A stretch of 33,707 nucleotides of DNA, from positions 1-33,707 of IMG/VR virus record IMGVR_UViG_3300025671_000028, one strand, 5' to 3'. A program made the position numbers and the translations under genes. This DNA comes from a virus. Positions 20,749 to 29,291 of the stretch are shown piece by piece (the first letter of the stretch is position 1; every line of letters begins with the position of its first letter). Under the pieces are notes generated by a model, which worked only from the letters and a program-made list of their open reading frames with translations, made no database searches and was not told the DNA's origin.

Positions 20749-21941
20749 TGAAAAATTGGCCAGCGGATAAAATCGAACGGCGCAAAGTGGACGCGCTGAT
20801 ACCATATGCGAGGAACGCACGAACGCATTCAGACGAGCAGGTGGCGCAGATAGCCGCCAGCATCAAGGAATGGGGCTGGACGACCCCAGTGCTGGTGGAT
20901 GAGGATGGTGAGATCATCGCAGGGCATGGCCGCGTCATGGCAGCGCGGAAGCTCGGCATCGAGGAAGTGCCAACCATGACGGCGACCGGCTGGACGAAGG
21001 CGCAGAAGCAAGCCTATGTGCTGGCGGATAATCAACTGCCGCAGAATGCCGGGTGGGACATGGATTTGCTGTCGGTGGAGATGAAAGACCTAGACACCGA
21101 GGGTTTCGATCTGAGCCTGATCGGGTTTGGCGACGATATGCTGGCAAATATGCTGGTTGATCCGACCGAGGGGCTGACAGACGAGGACGCGGTGCCTGAC
21201 GTACCGGAAAACCCGGTAACGGTGCTGGGCGACGTTTGGATACTAGGCGACCACCGGCTGATGTGCGGGGACTCGACCAGCATTGATGCGGTGGAGAAGC
21301 TGATGGGGGGCGTTACTCCGAATGCAATAGTAACCGATCCGCCCTATGGAATTGGAATTGATGGTCAAAAAAGGTCAATTTCAAAAAACCCAAAACACAA
21401 CAGAAAAGCGCACGAATTTAGAGGCTGGGATGACGAGCGGCCTAGTGCGGAGATGTTTCAATATGTGGTGGGGGTCGGTGTTCCTGCCGTCATATGGGGC
21501 GGAAACTATTTTGCTGACTTGCTGCCGCCCACAAGGGGGTGGCTTTATTGGTCAAAAGGGCAAGACGGCCTAACAATGTCAGACGGAGAACTGGCATGGA
21601 CAACAGAAAATAAGCCTCTAAGGGCCAAGACTGTCAATAGAAACGCCCTGAAAGGCAGTGTTCACCCTACGCAAAAGCCTGTTGAAATATATTCTTTTTC
21701 TATTGATTTTTTACAGGTGCCCCAAAAAGGCGCTGTTTTAGATTTGTTTGGAGGAAGCGGGAGTCTATTAATTTCTTGCGAGCAAACCGACAAAAGGGCG
21801 TTTGCAATGGAACTCGACCCCAAATACTGCGACGTGATCGTAAAGCGGTGGTGTGAATTTACCGGGAAAGATGCTACTCTGGAGGCAAATGGTAAGTCTT
21901 TTTCGGTATTAGAAAAGCGATTGGAAGCAGATGCCGCGTAA
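20748..21941 (+). CDS. ParB-domain DNA methyltransferase (beta-class, adenine-N6 or cytosine-N4)
   Basis: 397 aa from ATG 20748, which overlaps the preceding stop. Residues about 8-95 are a ParB-like nuclease-fold domain (VDALIPYARNARTHSDEQVA, then EIIAGHGRVMAARKLG). The methyltransferase follows with catalytic DPPY at about residues 197-200 and the SAM-binding FGGSG near 334, the beta-class order. HPTQKPVE lies before FGGSG as usual. Bases about 21335-21830, covering the catalytic and target-recognition part, are much more AT-rich than both flanks, suggesting a swapped specificity module. It probably protects phage DNA or alters methylation-sensitive promoters. Confidence 0.85.
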   Translation: MKNWPADKIERRKVDALIPYARNARTHSDEQVAQIAASIKEWGWTTPVLVDEDGEIIAGHGRVMAARKLGIEEVPTMTATGWTKAQKQAYVLADNQLPQNAGWDMDLLSVEMKDLDTEGFDLSLIGFGDDMLANMLVDPTEGLTDEDAVPDVPENPVTVLGDVWILGDHRLMCGDSTSIDAVEKLMGGVTPNAIVTDPPYGIGIDGQKRSISKNPKHNRKAHEFRGWDDERPSAEMFQYVVGVGVPAVIWGGNYFADLLPPTRGWLYWSKGQDGLTMSDGELAWTTENKPLRAKTVNRNALKGSVHPTQKPVEIYSFSIDFLQVPQKGAVLDLFGGSGSLLISCEQTDKRAFAMELDPKYCDVIVKRWCEFTGKDATLEANGKSFSVLEKRLEADAA

Positions 21942-22308
21942 ACCAACGGGTAAACCAACGGGCCGACCACCGTTCAAGCCAACGGACGACGAGCGAAAGC
22001 AGGTCGGGCAGATGGTGGCCGTAGGCATACCGCAGGAGCAGATTGCTATGGTGATCCGCGACGGCATCGATGCGGACACGCTTGCCAAGCATTTCAAGAA
22101 GGAAATCCGTGAGAGTAAGATATTGGCAAACGCCAAGGTCGGCGGGACGCTGTTCAACAAGGTAATGAGCGGCGACACTTCGGCGGCTATCTTCTGGGCC
22201 AAGACACAGATGGGATGGAAAGAGACAAACGTGCAGGAGCATACCGGCAGGATCGAAACCATCGAACGAGTGTTTGTTGATGGCAAAATTAACGATCCCG
22301 ACGCCTAA
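21931..22308 (+). CDS. Terminase small subunit
   Basis: 125 aa, overlapping the methyltransferase end by 11 bases and the large subunit start by 29. It begins with a basic, Pro/Gly-rich tail (MPRKPTGKPTGRPPFKP), then a helix-turn-helix (ERKQVGQMVAVGIPQEQIAM) and LAKHFKKEIRESK, the usual layout of small terminase subunits that recognise the packaging site. Assignment rests on fold pattern and on the large subunit immediately downstream. Confidence 0.8.
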   Translation: MPRKPTGKPTGRPPFKPTDDERKQVGQMVAVGIPQEQIAMVIRDGIDADTLAKHFKKEIRESKILANAKVGGTLFNKVMSGDTSAAIFWAKTQMGWKETNVQEHTGRIETIERVFVDGKINDPDA

Positions 22309-23587
22309 AGCATTCCGGCCCTTGTTCCAGCCGGATTTGCGCTATCTCGGCGCACACGGTGGCCGTGGGTCCGGCAAGTCGCACCATTTTGCGGAGCGCA
22401 TCGTGGACAGGATGATCGAAGACCCGACCATCCGCGCCGTTTGCATCCGCGAGGTCCAGAAATCCCTGCGTGAGTCGGCGTACAGATTGATCGCTGACAA
22501 GATCAACGCACTAGGCGTTGCGGACCGATTCAGGGTTATGCACGACCGGATCGAGACGCCGCAGGGCGGTGTGGTTATCTTTATGGGGATGCAGGACCAC
22601 ACGGCGGAATCAATCAAATCATTGGAGGGGTTCAGGATTGCTTGGGTTGAAGAGGCGCAAACACTCAGCGCAAAAAGCCTCGAACTGCTACGCCCAACGA
22701 TCCGCGCCCCCGGATCGCAGATGTATTTCAGTTGGAACCCGCGCAACCGTCTCGATGCAGTTGATAAGTTCTTGCGTGGCGATGACGTGCCGGAAAACGC
22801 GGCGGTGGTGCAAGTCAATTACGACAGCAACCCGTGGTTTCCGAAGGAGCTTGAGGCGGAGCGAGCGCTGGATCACCGCATGCGACCCGATCGGTATAGT
22901 CACATATGGCAAGGCGACTATGAGCCGCAAGCGGTCGGCGCTATCTGGACCATGCGCGACATCAACGAAGGGCGTCAAACCGAGGTGCCGAACGATCTGT
23001 CGCGCATCCTGATAGCCGTTGATCCGGCGGTATCAAGCCATGAGCATTCCGACAGCCACGGCGTCCTGGCGGTGGCGTCCAGCCAGTCTGGGCATGGCTA
23101 TGTCCTGGAGGATGGCAGCACCCGTGGCGCACCGGAGCAATGGGCAAGGCGTGCCATCGCCCTCTACGACCGCTACGATGCGGACGGGATCGTGATCGAA
23201 AAGAACCAGGGCGGCGATATGTGCCGCCACGTCCTGAACAGCGTCCGCCCCGGCATCAACATCATTGAGGTGCACGCGACACGGGGCAAGCACGTCAGGG
23301 CAGAGCCTATTAGTGCTCTGTACGCTCTTGGCCGCATCCACCACATCGGCACGTTCCCGCAATTAGAATCCGAGATGTGCCAGATGACAGCCGCTGGCTA
23401 CGAAGGCGATGGATCGCCCGACCGGGTTGATGCTATGGTCTGGGGATTTACCGAGCTATTCCCGAAGCTGGTCAACCGGGCCGGCGAGGTGTACCGCCAG
23501 CAAGCGGTGGCCGACATGGATTACAACGTGCTGAGCTACGAGACCAACGACTACCGAGGCCGTCAGGCCGTGGCGATTGGAGATTGA
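22280..23587 (+). CDS. Terminase large subunit (PBSX-type)
   Basis: 435 aa from ATG 22280; TTG codons just upstream are less likely starts. ATPase: Walker A GGRGSGKS at residues 27-34 and Walker B IAWVEEAQ near 112-119. Nuclease: RILIAVDPAVSSHEHSD with the first metal Asp near 252, and a late Asp in RVDAMVWG near 390. This matches the Terminase_3 / PBSX family, a packaging motor that cuts concatemers and pumps DNA through the portal. Confidence 0.9.
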   Translation: MAKLTIPTPKAFRPLFQPDLRYLGAHGGRGSGKSHHFAERIVDRMIEDPTIRAVCIREVQKSLRESAYRLIADKINALGVADRFRVMHDRIETPQGGVVIFMGMQDHTAESIKSLEGFRIAWVEEAQTLSAKSLELLRPTIRAPGSQMYFSWNPRNRLDAVDKFLRGDDVPENAAVVQVNYDSNPWFPKELEAERALDHRMRPDRYSHIWQGDYEPQAVGAIWTMRDINEGRQTEVPNDLSRILIAVDPAVSSHEHSDSHGVLAVASSQSGHGYVLEDGSTRGAPEQWARRAIALYDRYDADGIVIEKNQGGDMCRHVLNSVRPGINIIEVHATRGKHVRAEPISALYALGRIHHIGTFPQLESEMCQMTAAGYEGDGSPDRVDAMVWGFTELFPKLVNRAGEVYRQQAVADMDYNVLSYETNDYRGRQAVAIGD

Positions 23588-23588
23588 T

Positions 23589-23996
23589 ATGGGTGGAATA
23601 CCGCAACAGCAACCGAAACAACAGACTGGCCTTCGCACGCCGTACCAAAGCGAGCTTGATTATTTTAAGGCCAACCCGACAGTCACCGGAATGGCGACAG
23701 AAGATAACCGGGTCATCATCAATCCGTATTCAAATCTGACAGAAGCCGAGAAAAATAGCGTTTTCCAGAACGAAAGTGCCCGGATTATCATGAGGACGGA
23801 TGAGAGGGCAAAACCGACGTTTTCACTAACCGACGAACAGAAAAAGTTTCTAGACAGCAATACATACAAAGATGCGTCTCCGCAGGACAGGGCGGCTACT
23901 ATCGCAGCAAGGATTCTGACCGGCGATCCCAGCGCCGGTAAGCCCACTAAAGAACAACTCGAATTTGTTGATAAACTGAAAAGAATGATGAAATGA
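23589..23996 (+). CDS. Hypothetical structural-region protein
   Basis: 135 aa from ATG 23589, one base after the terminase stop. Gln/Pro-rich N-terminus (MGGIPQQQPKQQ), a central ATEDNRVIINPYSNLTEAEK segment, and a helical, Lys-rich end. The pattern NRVIINPYSxLxxxEKxxVxxNEs is one I have seen in conserved phage proteins between terminase and portal, but I know no function. ATGA overlap with the next mini-gene. Confidence 0.6.
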   Translation: MGGIPQQQPKQQTGLRTPYQSELDYFKANPTVTGMATEDNRVIINPYSNLTEAEKNSVFQNESARIIMRTDERAKPTFSLTDEQKKFLDSNTYKDASPQDRAATIAARILTGDPSAGKPTKEQLEFVDKLKRMMK

Positions 23997-24076
23997 GCGA
24001 CAACATCAAAACGCTACTGACCGAAGAATACCGCAAGATGGGCAAGGCCAAGCCCAAGAAGCCCAAAGGCAAATGA
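23993..24076 (+). CDS. 27-aa Lys/Pro-rich micropeptide
   Basis: Start overlaps the preceding stop and its stop overlaps the next start, both as ATGA. The peptide is basic, with a Lys-Ala-Lys-Pro repeat at the end (KMGKAKPKKPKGK). Similar very short basic proteins sit before acetyltransferase genes in some phage head modules. Function unknown; it may mainly couple translation. Confidence 0.5.
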   Translation: MSDNIKTLLTEEYRKMGKAKPKKPKGK

Positions 24077-24531
24077 TTCGACCCATGACCGCGCAGGACA
24101 TACCCGTCCTGATCAACATGGGCGCGGCGATGCACAAAGAAAGCAGATATGCGAAACTTGATTTTGATCCTGGGAAGCTGCGCGACCTTGGCGAAACGAT
24201 TCTGGGCAACCCTGAAGCGTGGCTTGTGCTGGTCGCTGAACGCGATGGCGGCATCATTGGATTTTGTATCGGCTACGTTGCGCCGCATTTCTTCGGCAAT
24301 GACCTGACCAGCGGCGACCTTGCGATTTATGTAATGCCAGAGCACCGGGGCGGCACGATAGGTGCGCGGCTGGTCAAGCTGTACACCAGCTGGTGTGAGG
24401 GAAAGGGCGTCAAGGAACCTATGCTGGGTGTTTCGGCGGGCATCACGCCGGAGCGAACCGGGCGGCTATACGAGCGGCTTGGATACACTGAGAACTACAT
24501 TATTTACAAAAAGCCGATTCCGGTGATATAA
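24073..24531 (+). CDS. GNAT-family acetyltransferase
   Basis: 152 aa. It starts MIRPMTAQDIPVLINMGAAM, and the acetyl-CoA motif A is at about residues 87-106 (IYVMPEHRGGTIGARLVKLY, with the R-G-G-T-I-G pyrophosphate loop). The C-terminal YERLGYTENYIIYKK strand is typical of GNAT enzymes. It lies between terminase and portal genes, where such enzymes are found in many short-tailed phages; the target could be a virion or host protein. ATGA overlap on the 5' side. Confidence 0.85.
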   Translation: MIRPMTAQDIPVLINMGAAMHKESRYAKLDFDPGKLRDLGETILGNPEAWLVLVAERDGGIIGFCIGYVAPHFFGNDLTSGDLAIYVMPEHRGGTIGARLVKLYTSWCEGKGVKEPMLGVSAGITPERTGRLYERLGYTENYIIYKKPIPVI

Positions 24532-24569
24532 CTTACCGAAGCGGCAGAACTTTTTAGAGGATTTCACAC

Positions 24570-24782
24570 ATGGGCGGCATGTTTTCAGCTCCATCAGCCC
24601 CGGCACCCCCTCCGCCACCGCCACCGCCACCTGAGAAATCGGCGGAAGAAGTGCGCGCCGCTGAACAGGACGCCCGTCGTCGCGCTGCTGGTGCAAAGGG
24701 CCGCGCATCAACGATATTGACCGGGCCAACTGGCGTTGGCGACGCAGAGACAGGCGGTAAGAAAATGCTGCTTGGTGAATAA
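24570..24782 (+). CDS. Small polyproline head-region protein
   Basis: 70 aa with a run of nine prolines near residue 13, a charged helix (EEVRAAEQDARRRAAGA) and then GRASTILTGPTGVGDAE. The GRASTILTG motif after an Arg-rich helix recurs in small conserved phage proteins upstream of portal genes of podoviruses. Function unknown. Its TAA overlaps the next ATG (TAATG). Confidence 0.65.
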   Translation: MGGMFSAPSAPAPPPPPPPPPEKSAEEVRAAEQDARRRAAGAKGRASTILTGPTGVGDAETGGKKMLLGE

Positions 24783-25357
24783 TGGTTGATACAGTCCGCA
24801 CCACAGCAACGCTGCTTTCCACTCTTTTCCAAGACGGGCAAGCGGCAAACGAAATCACCGCAAACGATATGCGGGATTTGATTGTTTCGTTGCGTCCCAG
24901 CTTCGGTGAATGCTCAATGCAAGGCAACGCCACAGCGACCACGATCACGGTCTCGGGAACCTATTACAAGATTGCCGGGACCACGGCGCTTTCGGGCAAT
25001 GAGTTGCTGTTTGACAACGACGCCACGAATACCGGGCGGCTGCGCTATACCGGCGCGCCGGATAGGCTTGTGTTGTTTAGCGCGTCCTGCTCGCTTTCGG
25101 CGGCGTCTAATAACCAAGTCTTGTCTCTAAAAGGTTGGCATTACGACGACAGCGCAACGTCCGGCTCGTTGGTGACCACCAGCCTTGTAACCCGCAAAGT
25201 CACTGCATCTGGCGAACTGGGCGCGGTCGTGGTGCAGGGTAGCGCATTGATGAGCGTGAACGATTATCTGGAGATTCACGTTACGAATGAGACAAGCACC
25301 GCTGATGTGACTGTAGAGGATTTCAATTTCCAAGCCTTCGCATTCCCAACCGTCTAA
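24782..25357 (+). CDS. Head-fibre-like structural protein
   Basis: 191 aa. The N-terminal helix (LLSTLFQDGQAANEITANDM then RDLIVSL) resembles anchor helices of phage fibre proteins. The remaining about 130 residues are a Ser/Thr/Gly-rich beta domain with jelly-roll character (TTITVSGTYYKIAGTTALSG to NDYLEIHVTNETSTADVTVE). It precedes the portal, where head fibres or decoration proteins are found in several phages. Structural role inferred. Confidence 0.6.
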   Translation: MVDTVRTTATLLSTLFQDGQAANEITANDMRDLIVSLRPSFGECSMQGNATATTITVSGTYYKIAGTTALSGNELLFDNDATNTGRLRYTGAPDRLVLFSASCSLSAASNNQVLSLKGWHYDDSATSGSLVTTSLVTRKVTASGELGAVVVQGSALMSVNDYLEIHVTNETSTADVTVEDFNFQAFAFPTV

Positions 25358-25366
25358 GGCATCCGC

Positions 25367-27010
25367 ATGATTAGTCATGAACAGGTAATTCACCTTGTCA
25401 AACGTAAGGGCAAACTAAAGGCCCAGCGCGGGACATGGGAAACGCATTGGCAAGACCTGTCCAATTTTGTTCTGCCGAACGAAGCCGACTTTAACCTGAA
25501 GCGGTCCAAGGGTGACAAGCGCACAACGCTGGTCCACGACAGCACGGGGATTCACGCCAATGAAATGCTGGCCGCTGGCCTGCACGGAATGCTCACGAAC
25601 CCAGCGTCTAACTGGTTTAGCTTGCGGGTTAAGGACGACAACCAAGGCACTGGAAGCGGCTCCGAGGCCAAGCAATGGCTTGAGGACACGACGAACGCTG
25701 TAATGGCTGAGCTATCGGCACCATCGGTGGCGTTTTCGTCGCACATCCACGAATACTATCTGTCGCTCTGCTCTATCGGCACGGCGTGCATGTTTATTGG
25801 CGAGCCATCAACCCGTGAGGGGATCAGTTTCCGAGCCATTCATATTGATGAAATCTTCATTGCCGAGAACGCTGACGGCATCATTGATACGGTTTTTCGC
25901 AGTTTCAAGATGACCGTCCGCCAGATCGTGCAGAAGTGGGGCGAGGAGTCTCTGTCTCCGCGCATCAAGCGAATGTACGAGAAGCAGGAGTTCGACAAGG
26001 AAATCGAACTTTTGCATTGTGTGTACCCGCGTGACGATGTGGACAAGGGCAAGCTGGCGGCAACCATGTTGCCCGTGGCGTCGATATATATTGACGAAAA
26101 AGAGCATCACGTCCTGGCAGAAGGCGGATTCGACGAGACGCCATACATGGTAAGTCGCTGGTCCAAAGCGGTCGGTGAGGTATTTGGTCGGTCGCCAGCC
26201 ATGACGGCATTGCCTGATATCAAAATGCTTCAGGAAATGATGAAGACCACTATTAAAGCGGCGCAGAAAGTTGTTGATCCGCCGCTTCTGGTTCCTGATG
26301 ACGGCGTGCTTGGTCCAGTTCGCACCATCCCGGGCGGTTTAAATTATTACCGTGCGTCGTCCGGTGCCAGGATCGAGCCGCTGCTTACCGGCGGCAATAT
26401 CGGCATCAGTTATGAGATGATGACAGACTTGCGTGATCGGATTCGAACCACGTTCTTCCTCGACCAATTGCAGTTCCAAGGCGCACCGCGCATGACCGCG
26501 ACGGAAGTTGTTGAGCGCACGGAGCGCACGCTACGCCTGCTGGGGCCGACGCTAGGGCGTCTTCAGTCTGAGTTCCTTGGGCCTATGATTGAGCGCATTT
26601 ACGGCGTTCTGTCGCGCGCTGGCCGCCTTCCAGAGCCGCCTGAATCCATCGCAGAACAGGAACTGAAGATTGAATATGTATCTCCGCTTGCGCGCGCGCA
26701 ACGCCAGAGCGAGACGCAGGGTATCATGCGAACCCTTGAGTTCGTTGGCCCGATTGCTGGCATGGACCCACAGGCTGCTCAGGTGATCAAGGGCGCTGAT
26801 ACCGTCCGGCATATTGCGGAGCTTAACGGCGTGCCGCCGATGCTCCTCAAATCAAACGAGGAGTTGATGGAAGAGGCCAAGGCGCAGCAAGAAGCCCAAG
26901 CGGCCCAGCAGCAGATGATGCAGGGAGCGCAAGTCATGGATATGATGCAGAAGGGCGCGAACGTAGCCAAGACTGCTGGTGATGCGGGGTTAAGCCTTGT
27001 CGGCGGTTAG
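25367..27010 (+). CDS. Portal (head-tail connector) protein, T7 gp8-like
   Basis: 547 aa, near the 536 of T7 gp8. Features of the head-tail connector family: WETHWQDLSNFVLPNEADFN near the N-terminus, GMLTNPASNWFSL, the VGEVFGRSPAMTALPDIKML clip/stem region and a helical Gln/Ala/Met-rich C-terminus. It forms the dodecameric ring at the capsid vertex through which DNA is packaged and ejected. Confidence 0.9.
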   Translation: MISHEQVIHLVKRKGKLKAQRGTWETHWQDLSNFVLPNEADFNLKRSKGDKRTTLVHDSTGIHANEMLAAGLHGMLTNPASNWFSLRVKDDNQGTGSGSEAKQWLEDTTNAVMAELSAPSVAFSSHIHEYYLSLCSIGTACMFIGEPSTREGISFRAIHIDEIFIAENADGIIDTVFRSFKMTVRQIVQKWGEESLSPRIKRMYEKQEFDKEIELLHCVYPRDDVDKGKLAATMLPVASIYIDEKEHHVLAEGGFDETPYMVSRWSKAVGEVFGRSPAMTALPDIKMLQEMMKTTIKAAQKVVDPPLLVPDDGVLGPVRTIPGGLNYYRASSGARIEPLLTGGNIGISYEMMTDLRDRIRTTFFLDQLQFQGAPRMTATEVVERTERTLRLLGPTLGRLQSEFLGPMIERIYGVLSRAGRLPEPPESIAEQELKIEYVSPLARAQRQSETQGIMRTLEFVGPIAGMDPQAAQVIKGADTVRHIAELNGVPPMLLKSNEELMEEAKAQQEAQAAQQQMMQGAQVMDMMQKGANVAKTAGDAGLSLVGG

Positions 27011-27239
27011 CAAAGAAGATTTCCAATTCGTCTTCTCGTCGGAGGAAGGCAAGCGCGTGCTTTCGCACATCTGTCGTGAATGCGGCGTTCTCAGGCCATC
27101 GTTTATACCCGGCGAAGCATTGGAAAATACCGCATTCAACGAGGGCATGAGGAACGTCGCATTGATGATTCTGACGGCCCTGGAAGAAACACCAGAACGA
27201 TTCCTCGAATTTTCACAGGAGATCATGGCTAATGCCTAA
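26997..27239 (+). CDS. Bbp19-like small structural protein
   Basis: 80 aa using a TTG start at 26997, 14 bases inside the portal end, with GGGG upstream; no in-frame ATG precedes the conserved part. FQFVFSSEEGKRVLSHICRE and the helical end RNVALMILTALEETPERFLE fit the Bbp19 family of small proteins between portal and scaffold in podoviruses. Function unknown. Confidence 0.7.
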   Translation: MSAVSKEDFQFVFSSEEGKRVLSHICRECGVLRPSFIPGEALENTAFNEGMRNVALMILTALEETPERFLEFSQEIMANA

Positions 27240-28068
27240 CGACGTCGCACCTGCCGATACGGCAGATAATGCAGAAGCGGTTAGCGTAACGGAAAAATCT
27301 ACAGATGCAGGCGGCGACTGGCGCGCATCTCTTTCGGAGGACATTAGGGAAAACCCTAGTTTCTCGAAATTTAAAGACGTAAACGGTTTAGCGGCGTCTT
27401 ACGTCAATCTGCAATCGCACCTTGGGCGAGATAAGATTGCCAAGCCGGTTACGGATAGCGATTGGGATGACGTTTACGAGTTCCTTGGTCGCCCTGAAAG
27501 CCCTGAAAAATACGAAATTGAACTGCCGGAAAACTTGCCAGAAGAAATCGCTGGTCAGTTTAACGATGAAACGCTTTCGTCGTTTAAGCAGGAAGCGCAC
27601 AAGCTGGGCCTTAATGCGGAGCAAGTCAAAAGCCTTGTAGCATGGCAAGCTGGCAACATGATTAATCAACATGAAGCCTATAAAGGTATCATTGATCAAT
27701 CTATGGAACAGGGCGAAATCGCGCTGAAAGCAGAATGGGGTCGTGCTTACGATCAAAACGTAAAGTTTGCCCACAAAGCATTTGTTAAATACGGCGGCGA
27801 ACAGTTGGCAGCCAAAATGGAAGCCAGTGGCATGGGCAATGATCCTGATGTTCTTCGGGCGTTTGCTAATATTGCCAAGACGACAATGGCCGACAAGGAT
27901 TTGGCTGGAATGTCCGGCGGAACGCAGATGGCGTTGACGCCAGAGGAAGCTAGGGCTGAAGCGGCGACAATTATGTCTCACCCGGCCTATACAGATAAGC
28001 GGCACCCGGAACATAATTCTATGGTTAAGAAAGTTCAGGCACTGTTCAATCAAGCTTATACTGATTAA
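27232..28068 (+). CDS. Capsid scaffolding / assembly protein, T7 gp9-like
   Basis: 278 aa (T7 gp9 is 307). Acidic N-terminus, then the conserved WRASLSEDIRENPSFSKFKD and GLAASYVNLQSHLG segments of this scaffold family, VPESPEKYEI-like FLGRPESPEKYEIELPENLP, and a helical C-terminus with KVQALFNQAY that could bind the capsid protein. It shapes the procapsid and leaves before maturation. It lies between the portal and the capsid gene. Confidence 0.85.
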   Translation: MPNDVAPADTADNAEAVSVTEKSTDAGGDWRASLSEDIRENPSFSKFKDVNGLAASYVNLQSHLGRDKIAKPVTDSDWDDVYEFLGRPESPEKYEIELPENLPEEIAGQFNDETLSSFKQEAHKLGLNAEQVKSLVAWQAGNMINQHEAYKGIIDQSMEQGEIALKAEWGRAYDQNVKFAHKAFVKYGGEQLAAKMEASGMGNDPDVLRAFANIAKTTMADKDLAGMSGGTQMALTPEEARAEAATIMSHPAYTDKRHPEHNSMVKKVQALFNQAYTD

Positions 28069-28070
28069 TT

Positions 28071-28217
28071 ATGGACCAATATGTCATTAAGCTAGAATGT
28101 CTGAAACTTGCTCAGACCGGAAGCCCTGATGTAACAGTGAAGGCTGCTCAGATGTATTATGATTGGGTAACTAAAACTGACAAGCCAAAGCTAGGGCGTC
28201 CGCCTAAGAAAGACTAA
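28071..28217 (+). CDS. 48-aa hypothetical protein
   Basis: Starts 2 bases after the scaffold stop. MDQYVIKLECLKLAQTGSPD and then VTVKAAQMYYDWVTKTDKPK read as two helices with a basic tail ending LGRPPKKD, an AT-hook-like GRP core. Small proteins of this kind precede capsid genes in related phages. The strong terminator follows directly. Confidence 0.6.
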   Translation: MDQYVIKLECLKLAQTGSPDVTVKAAQMYYDWVTKTDKPKLGRPPKKD

Positions 28218-28218
28218 A

Positions 28219-28248
28219 GAAAACCCCGTGTAACGCGGGGTTTTTTTT
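28219..28248 (+). terminator. Strong intrinsic terminator before the capsid gene
   Basis: A-tract, CCCCGTG stem (one G-U pair) with loop TAA and CGCGGGG, then eight Ts (28241-28248). It ends the packaging-portal-scaffold transcript so that the capsid gene can be expressed separately. Confidence 0.9.
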
Positions 28249-28253
28249 GCTAT

Positions 28254-28281
28254 TTGCACATTCACAAAAATAAGATACAAT
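28254..28281 (+). promoter_or_regulatory. Sigma70-type promoter for the capsid gene, with long leader
   Basis: TTGCAC (28254-28259), 16 bases, TACAAT (28276-28281), right after the terminator. The leader of about 115 bases to ATG 28402 contains a bulged CTTG-CGG / CCG-CACAAG hairpin (about 28313-28331) and a short TGGG/CCCA stem, with GGAG before the ATG. It probably gives capsid-level expression. Confidence 0.7.
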
Positions 28282-28401
28282 CAAGTTGCCTTTCTATAGG
28301 TGGACAATTCCTTGCGGAACCCGCACAAGCACGAAGGCAGCTTGGGCCGTCCCAGACGATAACCCTAAATTTACTGTTTCAACTTTTATTGGAGAACCCG
28401 T

Positions 28402-29277
28402 ATGTCTATCCAAGTGACAACGGCCTTCGTCGAACAGTACAGCGCCAACGTCCAGCACCTTGTCCAGCAGGACGGGTCTAAGTTGCGCGGTTCAGTTCGC
28501 GAAGAAGCCGTTACCGGCAAAAATGCCTTTTTCGAGCAGATTGGTGCCACGTCCGCACAGCGTCGGACGAGCCGCCACAGTGATACCCCCAGGGTTGACA
28601 CCCCTCACGCACGTCGTCGCGTTAGTCTTGAAGATTTTGATTGGGCTGACCTCATTGACAATGAGGACAAGGTGAGGATGCTGATCGATCCGACTTCTGA
28701 TTATGCCCGCGCAGCGGCCATGAGCATGGGTCGTGCGATGGACGAAGTTCTGATTGATGCGGCCCTTGGAAATGCCTACACCGGCGTTTCTGGCGGAACT
28801 ACCGTTGCAGGTCAGACGGCTATTGCTGCTGGTGCTACCGGACTTACGCTTGCCAAGCTGCTGTCGGCAAAAGAGACAATGGACGGTGACGATGTTCCTG
28901 AAAATGGTCGCGTCATTGTTTGTACGTCTGAGCAGATCAGCGATCTCTTGAACACGACTGAAATCAAAAGTTCAGATTTCAATACTGTCAAGGCACTTGC
29001 TCGCGGTGAGATCGATTCGTTTCTCGGATTTAAATTTATATCCGTGAACGGCAAGCGTATTGACGGCACCAAGCTGGTTCCTGTTGATGGTTCTAGTGAT
29101 CGCCGCTGTTTTGCATTCCAGAGTGAAGGTTTGCTTCTTGGCGTCGGAGCTGACATGACAACGAAGATTTCGGAACGTGCGGACAAAAACTATGCAACGC
29201 AGGTCTTTTGCTCAATGAGCATCGGCGGCACTCGCATGGAAGAAGCCCGTGTTCTTGAAATCCTTTGCGCCGAATAA
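28402..29277 (+). CDS. Major capsid protein
   Basis: 291 aa, GGAG 8 bases before the ATG. HK97-fold capsid pattern of the small podovirus type: N-terminal VTTAFVEQYSANVQHLVQQD, an Arg/His/Thr loop (TSRHSDTPRVDTPHARRRVS, the E-loop region), then DFDWADLIDNEDKVRMLIDP, an ALGNAYTGVSGG turn, and C-terminal strands FISVNGKRIDGT and EEARVLEILC. It has its own promoter and terminator. It lies just before the decoration-like and tail genes. Confidence 0.9.
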   Translation: MSIQVTTAFVEQYSANVQHLVQQDGSKLRGSVREEAVTGKNAFFEQIGATSAQRRTSRHSDTPRVDTPHARRRVSLEDFDWADLIDNEDKVRMLIDPTSDYARAAAMSMGRAMDEVLIDAALGNAYTGVSGGTTVAGQTAIAAGATGLTLAKLLSAKETMDGDDVPENGRVIVCTSEQISDLLNTTEIKSSDFNTVKALARGEIDSFLGFKFISVNGKRIDGTKLVPVDGSSDRRCFAFQSEGLLLGVGADMTTKISERADKNYATQVFCSMSIGGTRMEEARVLEILCAE

Positions 29278-29291
29278 GGAGGGCATAGAAA

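Noticed and set aside
27388-28053. Reverse frame of 221 codons over the scaffold gene
   Set aside because: Shadow of the scaffold protein, without motifs; the forward gene has a clear family match and tight spacing.
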